The position numbers were made by a program, and so were the translations under genes. From Candidatus Poseidonia sp. (GTDB lineage Archaea > Thermoplasmatota > Poseidoniia > Poseidoniales > Poseidoniaceae): DNA of 46,553 nucleotides. The notes beneath the pieces were generated by a model. That model did not search any database and was not told the DNA's origin. It saw only the letters and a list, made by a program, of their open reading frames with translations. Positions 7,463-15,135 of the stretch are shown here, piece after piece. The stretch is taken from assembly GCA_030827475.1 (NCBI GenBank), contig JAUREJ010000007.1, forward strand, positions 23,734-70,286. The letters are read 5' to 3'. Every line of letters begins with the position of its first letter. Position 1 is the first letter of the stretch.

Positions 7463-8797
7463 TCATCGTCGTGACTTGTTGCGCCCGGATTTTCCCCGTT
7501 TCTGAGAGCGCTCCCACCCGTTGTTCTGTCGCGTCTTTTCGTACCAGTGGCGGTTTGGTTGGTCCATGCCCTCTGGCATGTCTTCAAAAGATTCAATGCT
7601 GAGGCGAATACCTCCCAATTCGTTTTGGAGTTGCTTCACGTTTTCTCCACCCTTGCCCACCAAGGTCGAAATCATGTTTGAAGGCGCATACACGACGGCA
7701 GATGATTCACCGGTAAATTTGACCTGGCATTCAACGCCAACCCACTGGCGGACGGTTTCGACGATGCGTTGCTTCGCCATCGCCTTGACCGGCGAGTCGC
7801 CTTGCTGTCGACCTTCGATGGGAACCACCGCAATTTCTGAACCAAAAGCGAACATCTCGTGGGTCAATTTTCCGCTTGGAAATTCCACCACTTCGATGAC
7901 CGGGCGGGCGAGTTCCTCTTGCATGCCCGTGGGAGGTTTGACAGTCATCCGAAGTTCGAGGACCTGCTGAATGCGTCCGGATTCAACATGGAGAATGGTG
8001 TCAAGAACTTGGCTGACCAGACCGAGTTCAACTTTTCCAATCAAGCGTTGAACGGCCTCAAGCGCAGAGTTGGCGTGAGTCACGCCCAGCAACCCAACGC
8101 CCGCAAGACGAACATCGGCAAAGATTTCGAAATCGCGAGCCCGGCGCACCTCGTCAAAAATCACGAAGTCGGGGCGAACAAGGAAGATGATTTCGGCGGT
8201 TTTCTCAAGATCGCCCTCAAGCGGAGCGTATTGCGTGATTCGGTCGGCCAACTGCAAATCGCGCGGCGCTTCCATCGTTTTGACCAAAGCACCTACATCG
8301 GTGTCCAGGTATTCTGCAATGGCTTGCGCAAGAGTGGTTTTCCCGGAACCTGGCCGCCCGCAGATGAACACCCCGCGATGATGATTTCGCAGCCGTTCCA
8401 CCAAGCGTTCATCGAGGTCATAGTCACCCAAACTCAATTTTGCAACCGGGCGAACCACAGTGATTTCGCGAGCATCGGAAAACGGTGGCCAAGCAGACGT
8501 GATCCGGAGGTCGCCGAGTTGAATCACGCGGCAGCCCTTTCGGTCGATTTCCAAGAAGCAGTCGCTACGATGTCGGTGTGATTCAACCAAGTCGACAAGG
8601 TCTTCTTCCAAGCGTTCCAAACGGAGGGTGTCCCAACCCTCATCATCGGTATCAACTTCTACCAGCTTAAGGGCGCCGATGTCGCCTCGCTTCACCCTCG
8701 GCGGACAATCCGCTTTGAGGAACACCGTGTGAACGTCATCGCCGAGCAACGCTTCAAGATGCTCCGGTAATTCTGGGTGGTCGCCATGGGTCGCCAT
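7463..8797 (-). CDS. PilT-like ATPase with C-terminal KH domain
   Basis: A secretion-type ATPase core is present: Walker A GRPGSGKT (147-154), a Walker-B-like FVIFDE (211-216), and an Arg-rich EVRRARDFEIFADVRLAG block followed by THANS, as in PilT/VirB11-type proteins. After it comes a KH-type RNA-binding motif with GKGG at 381-384 (VGKGGENVKQL) and a basic tail (RSQKRGKSGRNKSRR). Archaeal relatives usually have the order PIN-PilT-KH and about 600 residues. Here the PIN nuclease domain is missing and replaced by about 110 acidic residues. The protein is thus probably an RNA-linked ATPase and not a pilus motor. Start choice is between ATG 8797, ATG 8812 and GTG 8839. Confidence 0.85.
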   Translation of the reverse strand: MATHGDHPELPEHLEALLGDDVHTVFLKADCPPRVKRGDIGALKLVEVDTDDEGWDTLRLERLEEDLVDLVESHRHRSDCFLEIDRKGCRVIQLGDLRITSAWPPFSDAREITVVRPVAKLSLGDYDLDERLVERLRNHHRGVFICGRPGSGKTTLAQAIAEYLDTDVGALVKTMEAPRDLQLADRITQYAPLEGDLEKTAEIIFLVRPDFVIFDEVRRARDFEIFADVRLAGVGLLGVTHANSALEAVQRLIGKVELGLVSQVLDTILHVESGRIQQVLELRMTVKPPTGMQEELARPVIEVVEFPSGKLTHEMFAFGSEIAVVPIEGRQQGDSPVKAMAKQRIVETVRQWVGVECQVKFTGESSAVVYAPSNMISTLVGKGGENVKQLQNELGGIRLSIESFEDMPEGMDQPNRHWYEKTRQNNGWERSQKRGKSGRNKSRR

Positions 8798-8851
8798 TGA
8801 AGCCCATGTCATGCCCGCAGGCCTTTGACACTTCGCCACGAACGAGGTAAC

Positions 8852-9205
8852 TCAAGCGCCGTTGGGTTGCATCAGGTAACCCGTCACCCAAAACGAACCG
8901 ATGAAACACAAGGAAAGAATGTAGGCCCCAACGGTTGGAAACGACCAAATGGCGACAGAAACTTGAGCAAAAGCGACGATGCTCCCCAAAACGGCCAACA
9001 TGGACCAGGGTCCGTTCCCTTTCAGATTGAGGTGTTGAAAGGTCGCCTCTCGCTCAGAAAGACCCCAAACGAGGGCGGTAAGGGCGCACAATGCTATGAA
9101 TGTCAACATCCCGTCCATCACGGTGCCCTGAAGGTACCACACGCCAAGACCAGCGATGAGGCTGGCGAGAAACATCCGCTGTACGGTCGTGATGTCAAGG
9201 CCCAT
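8852..9205 (-). CDS. Small four-helix membrane protein (117 aa)
   Basis: From ATG 9205 the protein is mostly hydrophobic with four predicted membrane segments at about residues 9-27, 31-48, 64-85 and 90-112. The second and third segments are joined by a short charged loop (SEREATFQHLNLKGN). No catalytic residue pattern or known family is recognised. It lies between the oxidoreductase gene upstream and the PilT-KH gene downstream, all leftward, so it may belong to the same transcript. The frame is open 13 codons further upstream, but those residues are not hydrophobic and ATG 9205 is favoured. Confidence 0.65.
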   Translation of the reverse strand: MGLDITTVQRMFLASLIAGLGVWYLQGTVMDGMLTFIALCALTALVWGLSEREATFQHLNLKGNGPWSMLAVLGSIVAFAQVSVAIWSFPTVGAYILSLCFIGSFWVTGYLMQPNGA

Positions 9206-9267
9206 GAAGCAACCGAAGTGAAAGGGATTCTTGAAATCTCGCAACGCGAAACATGCTGTCAGCGCCT

Positions 9268-10188
9268 TCAGAGGGTTTGATGACGGTCCATCCAGCGCCC
9301 TTGATCAATCAACGAATTTGCATCGGGAAAAACAACCCCTTGGCCCGCACAGGCCACGGAAAGGAAAAACCGCCATTCCTCTTCCAACGGCTCTCGGTCA
9401 TATGTTTCTACGGGAGGGGATTGCGAACCGTCATGGTGGAGAAGCGATAACGTGTTCGCTCCAAAATCGAGAAGAGCAGATCCCAATGAACCCTCAACGG
9501 TCACGGTTCGAACCTCACTTCCACGCTGCCAGGCCACCTGAACACATCCGCGCGTGCCTTCATTTGGCGATTCAAATTCAATCTGAGCGCTGGTATCGTC
9601 CAGTTCGCAAGCAAGCGTCTGCAAGGAATTCAGCGGTTCGTTGAGCAGCCATGGAACGAGGTCAAGTCCGTGAACAGCAAGCGTCTCCAGCGGCGTGGCT
9701 TGAACAGGTTTCCTCCGGGTGGTTTCCCGGACATAACAAAGGGATTGAATCGCCCCAAAGCGACCTTCGTCAATCAAGCGTTTGAGGCGTTGAACCCCAG
9801 GGTGATGGCGCAGCAAATAGCCGACGACGACAACGGCATCTGCTGGCAGTGAAGTCAGCGCTTTGACAGAAGCATCGTGGCGGTCGCTAAACGGTTTTTC
9901 GATCAACACCGGTAAACCAGCAGAAAGGGCGAGGTCCAACAGCGCAAGGTGGCTATCGGGTGGTGTGACAAGGGCGACGGCATCAAGGTGCTCCATTCTC
10001 AACATTTCCTCCATGTCTTGGTGCACGGCGTCGGCATCAAGTTTGGCCGTTGCGGCCTCATCGATATCGCAAACCGCAAGAAACGAAACCAACCCTTCCT
10101 CTCGCAATGAACAGAGAGTTCGGAAATGATTCGCGCCCCAACGACCGCAGCCCACCAACCCAATTCGTTTTGCAACGGTGGTGCGCAT
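9268..10188 (-). CDS. Gfo/Idh/MocA-family NAD(P)-dependent oxidoreductase
   Basis: The family oxidises or reduces sugars and related polyols with NAD(P). From ATG 10188 (306 residues) the Rossmann start reads IGLVGCGRWG (9-18), followed by an acidic residue at the end of strand two (VCDIDE, about 40-44). The family EKPF motif, whose Lys is catalytic, is at 97-100. A histidine in LAVHGLDLVPWLL (about residue 173) matches the D/H-x-x-x-H catalytic helix. The substrate cannot be told. The frame is open to 10359, but the extra 57 residues are Arg/His-rich and unlike the family. The gene is followed by a small membrane protein and preceded by the exporter gene. Confidence 0.87.
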   Translation of the reverse strand: MRTTVAKRIGLVGCGRWGANHFRTLCSLREEGLVSFLAVCDIDEAATAKLDADAVHQDMEEMLRMEHLDAVALVTPPDSHLALLDLALSAGLPVLIEKPFSDRHDASVKALTSLPADAVVVVGYLLRHHPGVQRLKRLIDEGRFGAIQSLCYVRETTRRKPVQATPLETLAVHGLDLVPWLLNEPLNSLQTLACELDDTSAQIEFESPNEGTRGCVQVAWQRGSEVRTVTVEGSLGSALLDFGANTLSLLHHDGSQSPPVETYDREPLEEEWRFFLSVACAGQGVVFPDANSLIDQGRWMDRHQTL

Positions 10189-10253
10189 GATTCGCTCAGG
10201 TGGCCCCCGCTCATGAGCGTGATGCTCTTGCGGACACCCCTCGTCACGTCGCA

Positions 10254-10868
10254 TCAGAGGTGCGGAACAGCCACGGCTGCTGCGAGGAGCAGCATCGTCA
10301 CGCCGATGAACAGGTCGATGCGCTGCCACGATTGGGGATTGGTCAGCCACACAGAACACCGTTTTGCACCGTAGCCAAGGGAAAAGAAAAAGACGAACGA
10401 GGCCGCGATGGCGCCGATGGTAAACGCCACCAGTGATGCGTCGTTGAAGGTCGTCGATGCCCCCCCCAACAACAGAAGCGTGTCGAGGTAAACATGCGGG
10501 TTGAGGAAAGTGAACCCAAGAGCCGCGAGAATGGTTGCTCCGAGGTCGGGGCTAGCCTCGTTGTCGAGAACCATGGCCGAGGGTTTGCGAGCCGAGAAGA
10601 GACGAAGCACGCCGTAACCGCCGATAAACGCAGCCGCACCCAAAGCCATGGGGCGTTCAATCCATGCAGCTTGCTGGAGGGCTGCTCCCACGCCGGCCAC
10701 ACCAGCAAGGATGAACAGCCCATCGCAAATGGAGCAAGTGAGGCAAACCACAAACACATGGGATTTTTGCAAGCCTTGTCGCAAAACGAAGACGTTTTGG
10801 GGGCCGATGGCGAGAATAAGGCCTAGGCTGAGGCCAAATCCGGTCAGCACCGGCGAGAGGAGGTCCAC
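10254..10868 (-). CDS. LysE/ArgO-type amino acid exporter
   Basis: The 204-residue membrane protein starts with GTG at 10868. It has the ArgO/LysE hallmark IGPQNVFVLRQGL near residues 21-33 in the first membrane hairpin and six hydrophobic segments in all. The conserved helix LGFTFLNPHVYLDT (about 115-128) is also present. ArgO and LysE export arginine or lysine in exchange for protons, protecting against toxic build-up. The exact substrate here is inferred only from family. It is separated from the lipoprotein gene by 9 bases and probably shares its transcript. A second, more distant LysE-family gene is found at 27.7 kb. Confidence 0.88.
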   Translation of the reverse strand: MDLLSPVLTGFGLSLGLILAIGPQNVFVLRQGLQKSHVFVVCLTCSICDGLFILAGVAGVGAALQQAAWIERPMALGAAAFIGGYGVLRLFSARKPSAMVLDNEASPDLGATILAALGFTFLNPHVYLDTLLLLGGASTTFNDASLVAFTIGAIAASFVFFFSLGYGAKRCSVWLTNPQSWQRIDLFIGVTMLLLAAAVAVPHL

Positions 10869-10877
10869 GAGGACACC

Positions 10878-13217
10878 TCAAGCATCGGTCTCTGACCTGT
10901 CCTCACCGTCCGAGGACGAGGATTGCCCTTCCGTTTCCGACTCCCGCGATTCCGAAACAGCAACGTCTTCTTCATGGATATAATCGTTGTACGGCGAGGA
11001 ATACTCGATGGTAAGACGAGCGGTTTCCGTCATCGTTGTGAGGTTGGTGGCGGTGATCCCAGCGGCAGAAACCGCATAGACGAAGTCGCCCATGAAGATT
11101 GAACGGCGTATGTTTCGATCGTCCCACCATCGGTTTTCACCGTCTTGATTATCGTAAAGGGACGAATGATTGACCTCGCCATAAACCTCCAGGGTTCCTG
11201 CGGTTTCGTTGACTTCAACCAACACGAGTTTAGAGATGTACTGGTAGGACCAATAGTACCGGCCGTCCTCATACCAATCGACGCTCCTGTACGTCGAAAG
11301 CGGAATGGCGAGCATGTTCTTTGGCCCCCAATATTGGAAGGCTTTGGATTCGTAAGTGGCTTCGGACCATGACCACGACCATTCGTGTGCTCGGTCCCGG
11401 CTCACGGGCGAGATGCGCAGGGCAGCATCCTGTCCAGGCTGGGTCGGGTCGGACACATCAAAGAGGGAAATTTGGGTTCCAGACCAATCCAATCCGGTAC
11501 CGTCTTCGTTAGCGGGCGCAAGGCCGATGGTCAGCAGATGGTCACGGGAAAGCGGATGGATGTAAGTTGACACGCCGGGGACCTTGAGTTCGCCGAGAAT
11601 CACGGGTTGGGTCGGGTCCGCCACGTCGATGACCCAGAGCGGGTCGATTTGTTCAAAGGTCACAATGTAGGCTCGGTCACCGTCAAAGCGTGCGCTCCAA
11701 ATGCGCTCGCCGGGAGCGATGCCGTCGACCCGCCCGGCCTCGACCAAAATTTGCTCGTCAGTCTCCATGTCCACGGAGCGAACCATGGTCACCAGTTGGG
11801 ATGACATCGGTTCTGGGTCGGCCATCCACCATCGGCCCCACTGGCCTGTGGTCGTCGCCACGCGCAGAACGCCTTCGTGTTCAGACAGTGCAAATTGGTT
11901 CACAACGGTTCCGTTCACCCGGCCCGAACCCGTGTAGAGGGTCGCATCCGGGGCGCTGATGTCAAAGGTGTGAAGGTTGGTCATTTCGTCCATGCCATCA
12001 TTGTTCCAGAACCACCACCAATCAAAGGCAGATTCCGCCAACACCAAAACATCGGTAGAGGCGTAGACTTGCGGGTAGTTTCCGACGATGTGATCAACTT
12101 CGTAATCAAACGAAGACGAGGCCAAATCGAGCGAAAAGATGCTGGAAATGCCGCGATTAAAGCCGTCTTGCGGGGCCACGAATTCCCGGCAGGCGTTTTC
12201 ACTCATTTCGTGGGTGGTGACCGTTCCAGAACTGTATTCGTAAACCTGAGGAATCAAATCCTCAAGCGTCAATTCGGCCAGCACCTCGGCGTTGGATTGC
12301 ATGGTCTGCCACGCTACTTTTTCTCGGACTTCCAAACGGAGTGGGTCGTCGTAGTCGAGGTTCCAGTAGCCGTTGGGCAGGTTCAACCAGGATTGAAGGC
12401 CTTCGACGTTCATCCATGCATGCGTCACGGTCCTCACCGTTCCGCTGACTTCACGGGCCGTGATGTATTGGCCTTCGATGTACAACTCACGGTCGACCTC
12501 GGGTTGACTGCGATTGGTGATGTCGAGAACCGTGAATTTCGTCAGGCTGTTGGTTCGCCAGTTACCGTAGGTCTCGTCCCAACCCATGGCGTCCACCACG
12601 GGGTGCGAACGAGAAATGCTCCACGGGTTCACGTTTGAGATGACCACCAATTGGTCACCGTCAAGCATCATGGCGACGGGTGAGCCGGACAGCGAAAGCG
12701 ATGATTTCGCTTCAAGGTCTCCGAATTCGGGTACGCCAAAAATGTGGAGGTTTTTTCCTTGAAGGTAGTAGATGTGGAACCCGTCGGTCTTCAAGAAATC
12801 CGCTTCATCCACGCCCGCTTCCTGATTGTTGGTTCCCGAGAAATCCTCACCTTCGACCCGATTGGGGGTGGAGCGGGGTTGACTGCTTGGAGCACCGGTT
12901 GCTGCTGCATCGCCGTCCATAGCAAACTCAACATCGTCTTCCGCCCACATACCGCCGCCGTAGTAGTACTGTTCAGCCACGGCTTGGAGCAACATCACGC
13001 GATACTCTTCCTCGATGGAACGCTTCAATTGCCGCTCAAGATCCTCACAGTCGTCGTAAGCGTACAATTGCGGACTCGTGACCGTGCGGAACGCCGTGGT
13101 CGACCAATCCTCGGGAAGTTCGACATCGGGAACTTCCACCTCTCCCTCGTAGGACAAGCATCCCGACATCAGCATGGTCAAGATCAAGCCAAGTGCGACG
13201 GTCTGTTTTCGGTTCAT
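10878..13217 (-). CDS. Secreted beta-propeller lipoprotein
   Basis: From ATG 13217 (779 residues) there is a lipoprotein signal with a hydrophobic core and lipobox LMSGC (C20), so the protein is expected to be anchored on the outer face of the membrane. The body carries the mark of the archaeal/bacterial beta-propeller family PF09826: GVDEADFLKTDG followed by repeated blades (IYYLQGKNL, VAMMLDGDQLVVIS, VLDITNRSQPEVD, AYIVTFEQIDPLWVIDVADPT, of which similar D-(I/V)-(T/S/A)-(N/D)-P turns recur). The C-terminus is acidic and Ser-rich. The start lies 38 bases from a perfect inverted repeat that is also found before the neighbouring membrane regulator. A ligand-binding or sensing role is inferred, not shown. 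Confidence 0.88.
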   Translation of the reverse strand: MNRKQTVALGLILTMLMSGCLSYEGEVEVPDVELPEDWSTTAFRTVTSPQLYAYDDCEDLERQLKRSIEEEYRVMLLQAVAEQYYYGGGMWAEDDVEFAMDGDAAATGAPSSQPRSTPNRVEGEDFSGTNNQEAGVDEADFLKTDGFHIYYLQGKNLHIFGVPEFGDLEAKSSLSLSGSPVAMMLDGDQLVVISNVNPWSISRSHPVVDAMGWDETYGNWRTNSLTKFTVLDITNRSQPEVDRELYIEGQYITAREVSGTVRTVTHAWMNVEGLQSWLNLPNGYWNLDYDDPLRLEVREKVAWQTMQSNAEVLAELTLEDLIPQVYEYSSGTVTTHEMSENACREFVAPQDGFNRGISSIFSLDLASSSFDYEVDHIVGNYPQVYASTDVLVLAESAFDWWWFWNNDGMDEMTNLHTFDISAPDATLYTGSGRVNGTVVNQFALSEHEGVLRVATTTGQWGRWWMADPEPMSSQLVTMVRSVDMETDEQILVEAGRVDGIAPGERIWSARFDGDRAYIVTFEQIDPLWVIDVADPTQPVILGELKVPGVSTYIHPLSRDHLLTIGLAPANEDGTGLDWSGTQISLFDVSDPTQPGQDAALRISPVSRDRAHEWSWSWSEATYESKAFQYWGPKNMLAIPLSTYRSVDWYEDGRYYWSYQYISKLVLVEVNETAGTLEVYGEVNHSSLYDNQDGENRWWDDRNIRRSIFMGDFVYAVSAAGITATNLTTMTETARLTIEYSSPYNDYIHEEDVAVSESRESETEGQSSSSDGEDRSETDA

Positions 13218-13240
13218 GAACAGGACTCGCCACCTGCTTG

Positions 13241-13247
13241 ATATTAA
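13241..13247 (-). promoter_or_regulatory. TATA-like box of the beta-propeller lipoprotein gene
   Basis: On the minus strand this reads TTAATAT, 24-30 bases before the ATG at 13217. That is the distance expected in archaea for a nearly leaderless transcript. It sits directly between the ATG and the inverted repeat at 13255-13276. Confidence 0.5.
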
Positions 13248-13254
13248 CGAGTTG

Positions 13255-13276
13255 GTAAATTGATTGTACAATTTAC
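13255..13276. promoter_or_regulatory. Operator-like inverted repeat (site 1)
   Basis: A perfect inverted repeat: GTAAATTG, a six-base spacer (ATTGTA), CAATTTAC. It lies just upstream of the TATA-like box of the lipoprotein gene and covers the TAA stop codon of the winged-helix gene. A related sequence stands at 14155-14176 before the regulator itself; 20 of 27 bases agree over the extended alignment. The likely ligand is the winged-helix regulator encoded between the two sites. Confidence 0.6.
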
Positions 13277-14118
13277 AGAGATTCTTGCATCAATCGGCTC
13301 GTTTCCAAGCGTTCTGAACCGGTTTGGGAAACGCGCCACGTCTTGCGCTCGTTGCCGGTAGCCCGTTCGATCAGTTCGTTCGTTTTGAGTTCGTTGAGGT
13401 GGTGGCTCAAGAGTTGCCGAGAAATGGCAAGACGTTCCCTCAACTCCTTGCTTGTCGTGCCGACTTGCCCTTTTTCAGCGAGAACTTCGAGCACCGCAAG
13501 CCGGGTTCCCGTGAGCGGATTTTGAAAGCGCTTCCGCTCCTGCCTGGGTATGGAGGACGAGGCGTACCTCCGGTTTTTTCCGGATTTCCATGAGAATATT
13601 TTCCCTTCACGCTCCAGGTTGTTCGTGTGGTATGCGGTGACACCGTTTGCAAGACCGAGGCCGTCCCGTAGGGCAGAGAAATGGATGCCTGCATTGGCTT
13701 CAATGTACCCAAGAACGCGTCCTTTGGTCAAGTCGTCTTCTCGGTGACGACCCCTTTTCGCCATCATGGGGGCGACCAGAGCAACCAAGACCACCACGCG
13801 CATGAATTCAATGAACAATCCAGAAAGGAACACCAGGCACATCCCCAGCAACCCCCCCGTGAGGAAGGGATTGGTCGCCGTTTCCCCAGCAGGTGCATCG
13901 AGAACTGGGGCTTCAACTGCGGATTCGGGAGATTCGACTCGTGCTTCTTCGGCGTCTGCCGATTCGTCCTCGCCAGCGGCTGGCTGAAATGCGGTGTTGT
14001 CGTCGGAAACGGTCTCCTCGGCGAGGGATGACCGTTCAGAAGCCAAGTTGAGGGTCCCGTAGACGGTCGAAAGGAGGCACATCAGGACGAGGATTCGAAC
14101 CGGCCACACCCCTCGCAT
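13273..14118 (-). CDS. Membrane-anchored tandem winged-helix transcription regulator
   Basis: The 281-residue protein has an N-terminal hydrophobic segment (7-23; signal or anchor), an acidic Ala/Glu-rich stretch (28-82), a strong membrane segment (about 88-120) and then two winged-helix domains. The first (about 128-190) contains GIHFSALRDGLGLANGVTAYH with a wing ending RRYASS. The second (about 203-275) contains TSKELRERLAISRQLLSHHLNEL. This is the layout of archaeal membrane-bound one-component regulators, with DNA binding inside and an outside or membrane sensing part. It precedes the beta-propeller lipoprotein gene on the same strand, and both have a matching inverted repeat before their TATA-like box, suggesting autoregulation and control of the lipoprotein. 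Confidence 0.85.
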   Translation of the reverse strand: MRGVWPVRILVLMCLLSTVYGTLNLASERSSLAEETVSDDNTAFQPAAGEDESADAEEARVESPESAVEAPVLDAPAGETATNPFLTGGLLGMCLVFLSGLFIEFMRVVVLVALVAPMMAKRGRHREDDLTKGRVLGYIEANAGIHFSALRDGLGLANGVTAYHTNNLEREGKIFSWKSGKNRRYASSSIPRQERKRFQNPLTGTRLAVLEVLAEKGQVGTTSKELRERLAISRQLLSHHLNELKTNELIERATGNERKTWRVSQTGSERLETSRLMQESL

Positions 14119-14154
14119 GATGGAGGTAAGGCGATTGAGAATATCAGCGCCTTG

Positions 14155-14176
14155 GTAAAATGGTTTGCCAATTTAA
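14155..14176. promoter_or_regulatory. Operator-like inverted repeat (site 2)
   Basis: GTAAAATG, a six-base spacer, then CAATTTAA: an imperfect version of the perfect repeat at 13255-13276. It starts 37 bases before the ATG of the membrane winged-helix regulator (38 at site 1), with a TATA-like TGATATTC on the minus strand between (14146-14139). The identical geometry supports one shared binding protein. Confidence 0.55.
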
Positions 14177-14187
14177 TGATGGGGGGT

Positions 14188-14328
14188 GGGCAGAGGGAGA
14201 TTAAGGCCGATTACTCGGCCAACTGCTTCTTATGTTGCCCCGTTCTCAACCTCTGCCCGTGTCCGAAAGCGGAACACTTTGCATAAACAAAATGTCTGCG
14301 ACCACTTGGCCGCTTCACTCAAGGACAC
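14188..14328 (-). ncRNA. Candidate structured RNA (unknown class)
   Basis: This non-coding stretch holds four helices. Read on the minus strand: GCGGCC-AAGU-GGUCGC (14313-14298); GUGUUCCG/CGGACAC with one bulge (14277-14259); a nine-pair stem CCUCUGCCC/GGGCAGAGG (14250-14258 with 14188-14196) that encloses GGCCGA-GUAA-UCGGCC (14220-14205). The GUAA loop is of the stable GNRA class. The first hairpin pairs fully only on the minus strand, through a G-U pair; the plus strand would have an A-C mismatch. A TATA-like CTATATAAATG on the minus strand (14358-14348) would place the start near 14328. No match to tRNA, 5S, SRP or RNase P RNA is recognised. It could also be a long leader of the regulator gene. 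Confidence 0.42.
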
Positions 14329-14339
14329 CCCTACCCCCC

Positions 14340-14371
14340 CCCCTCGTCATTTATATAGTCGGGACGAGGGG
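14340..14371. promoter_or_regulatory. Inverted repeat enclosing a TATA-like box
   Basis: CCCCTCGTC (14340-14348) and GACGAGGGG (14363-14371) form nine complementary pairs around ATTTATATAG. The box suits a minus-strand promoter for the RNA candidate at 14188-14328, and the flanking arms could bind a regulator or form a hairpin. A run of ten C (14334-14343) lies next to it. Confidence 0.4.
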
Positions 14372-14373
14372 TC

Positions 14374-14391
14374 GCCTAAGAAAAAATAGGC
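14374..14391 (-). terminator. Probable terminator after the receiver gene
   Basis: On the minus strand GCCTA, then TTTTTTCT, then TAGGC, about 30 bases after the stop codon at 14420. The U-rich run fits archaeal termination; the short stem may be incidental. Confidence 0.4.
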
Positions 14392-14419
14392 TAAAGCAGA
14401 ACGCTTTCACTCTTCTTCA

Positions 14420-15091
14420 TCAAAGTGAAGGGAGCATGCCTTGCGAAGCCGCATAGCCGAGGCCCGAGATCATAAGCACCACGAACAAGAACAGCAAACG
14501 GCGTTTTCCTTTCTTCTTCGGTTTTGTTGGTTCTGAGGTGGCAACGATAAGGGCGGGTATGGCGTCCAAGGGAGGAAGTTGCCCGGGAAGGGGCAGGGGC
14601 AAGGGCAGCGGGGCGCTCATCGGCCCCTCATCGGCCTCAATTTGAACGCGGTCGGGGTACAATTCATCCAAGTCTTCCAGGCCGGGTGCGGTGGGTATCG
14701 GGCCAAGGATCTTCGTCCAGGCCGCTTCAAGCGCTTCGCTCGAAATTGGTTTTTGCAGCCACGTCACGGCTCCAGCCGAATAGGCAGCATCCCTTGCGAT
14801 ATCGGCCATACGAGCGGGGGCAACGAATACGATTCGGCTTTCACCACCGTGTTCTCGCATCTCCAGTGCAGCCAGATGGCCGTCCAACGAAGGGATGTCA
14901 AGGGAAAGGACAACGAGTTCGGGGTCCAATCGGATGTATTCGTCAACGGCTTTATCCCCGTCTTCGCATTGTTCAACAACGAAATTTCGTGTCTTGAACA
15001 AGTTTGCAAGGCGCATGCTCGACATGGGGTTGTTGTCGACGATGAGCACGGTGGGTGCTGTTTGGTCGTCCACTTCCGTGACCAATCCCAT
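14420..15091 (-). CDS. Membrane-anchored receiver (response-regulator) protein
   Basis: From ATG 15091 the 223-residue protein starts with a CheY-like receiver domain (about 13-130): LIVDNNP with D19, the phospho-acceptor D65 in LSLDIPSLDG, and K114 in LQKPIS. The usual Thr/Ser switch position appears as Ala in FVAPA. After a proline-rich linker (LPLPLPLPG at 162-170) and a basic stretch (KPKKKGKRR) comes one membrane segment at about 199-215. The layout is thus a receiver tethered to the membrane by a C-terminal anchor, with no DNA-binding domain. No histidine kinase lies in the window. It may act as a phosphate sink or a localised partner of an unlinked kinase. Confidence 0.82.
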   Translation of the reverse strand: MGLVTEVDDQTAPTVLIVDNNPMSSMRLANLFKTRNFVVEQCEDGDKAVDEYIRLDPELVVLSLDIPSLDGHLAALEMREHGGESRIVFVAPARMADIARDAAYSAGAVTWLQKPISSEALEAAWTKILGPIPTAPGLEDLDELYPDRVQIEADEGPMSAPLPLPLPLPGQLPPLDAIPALIVATSEPTKPKKKGKRRLLFLFVVLMISGLGYAASQGMLPSL

Positions 15092-15135
15092 GCCTATCAA
15101 CAACCCGCAACGGGTGCTGGCTCATCAATCAACCG

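Noticed and set aside
14188-14259. tRNA gene suggested by a seven-pair acceptor-like stem and a 72-base length
   Set aside because: Neither strand has a T loop of TTCRA type, a proper D arm or a U8 equivalent, so it is not a canonical tRNA.
14186-14389. Open frame on the plus strand in the regulator-receiver gap
   Set aside because: Its protein is Pro/Arg/Ser-rich without a family pattern, and the DNA is better explained by RNA pairing and C-runs.
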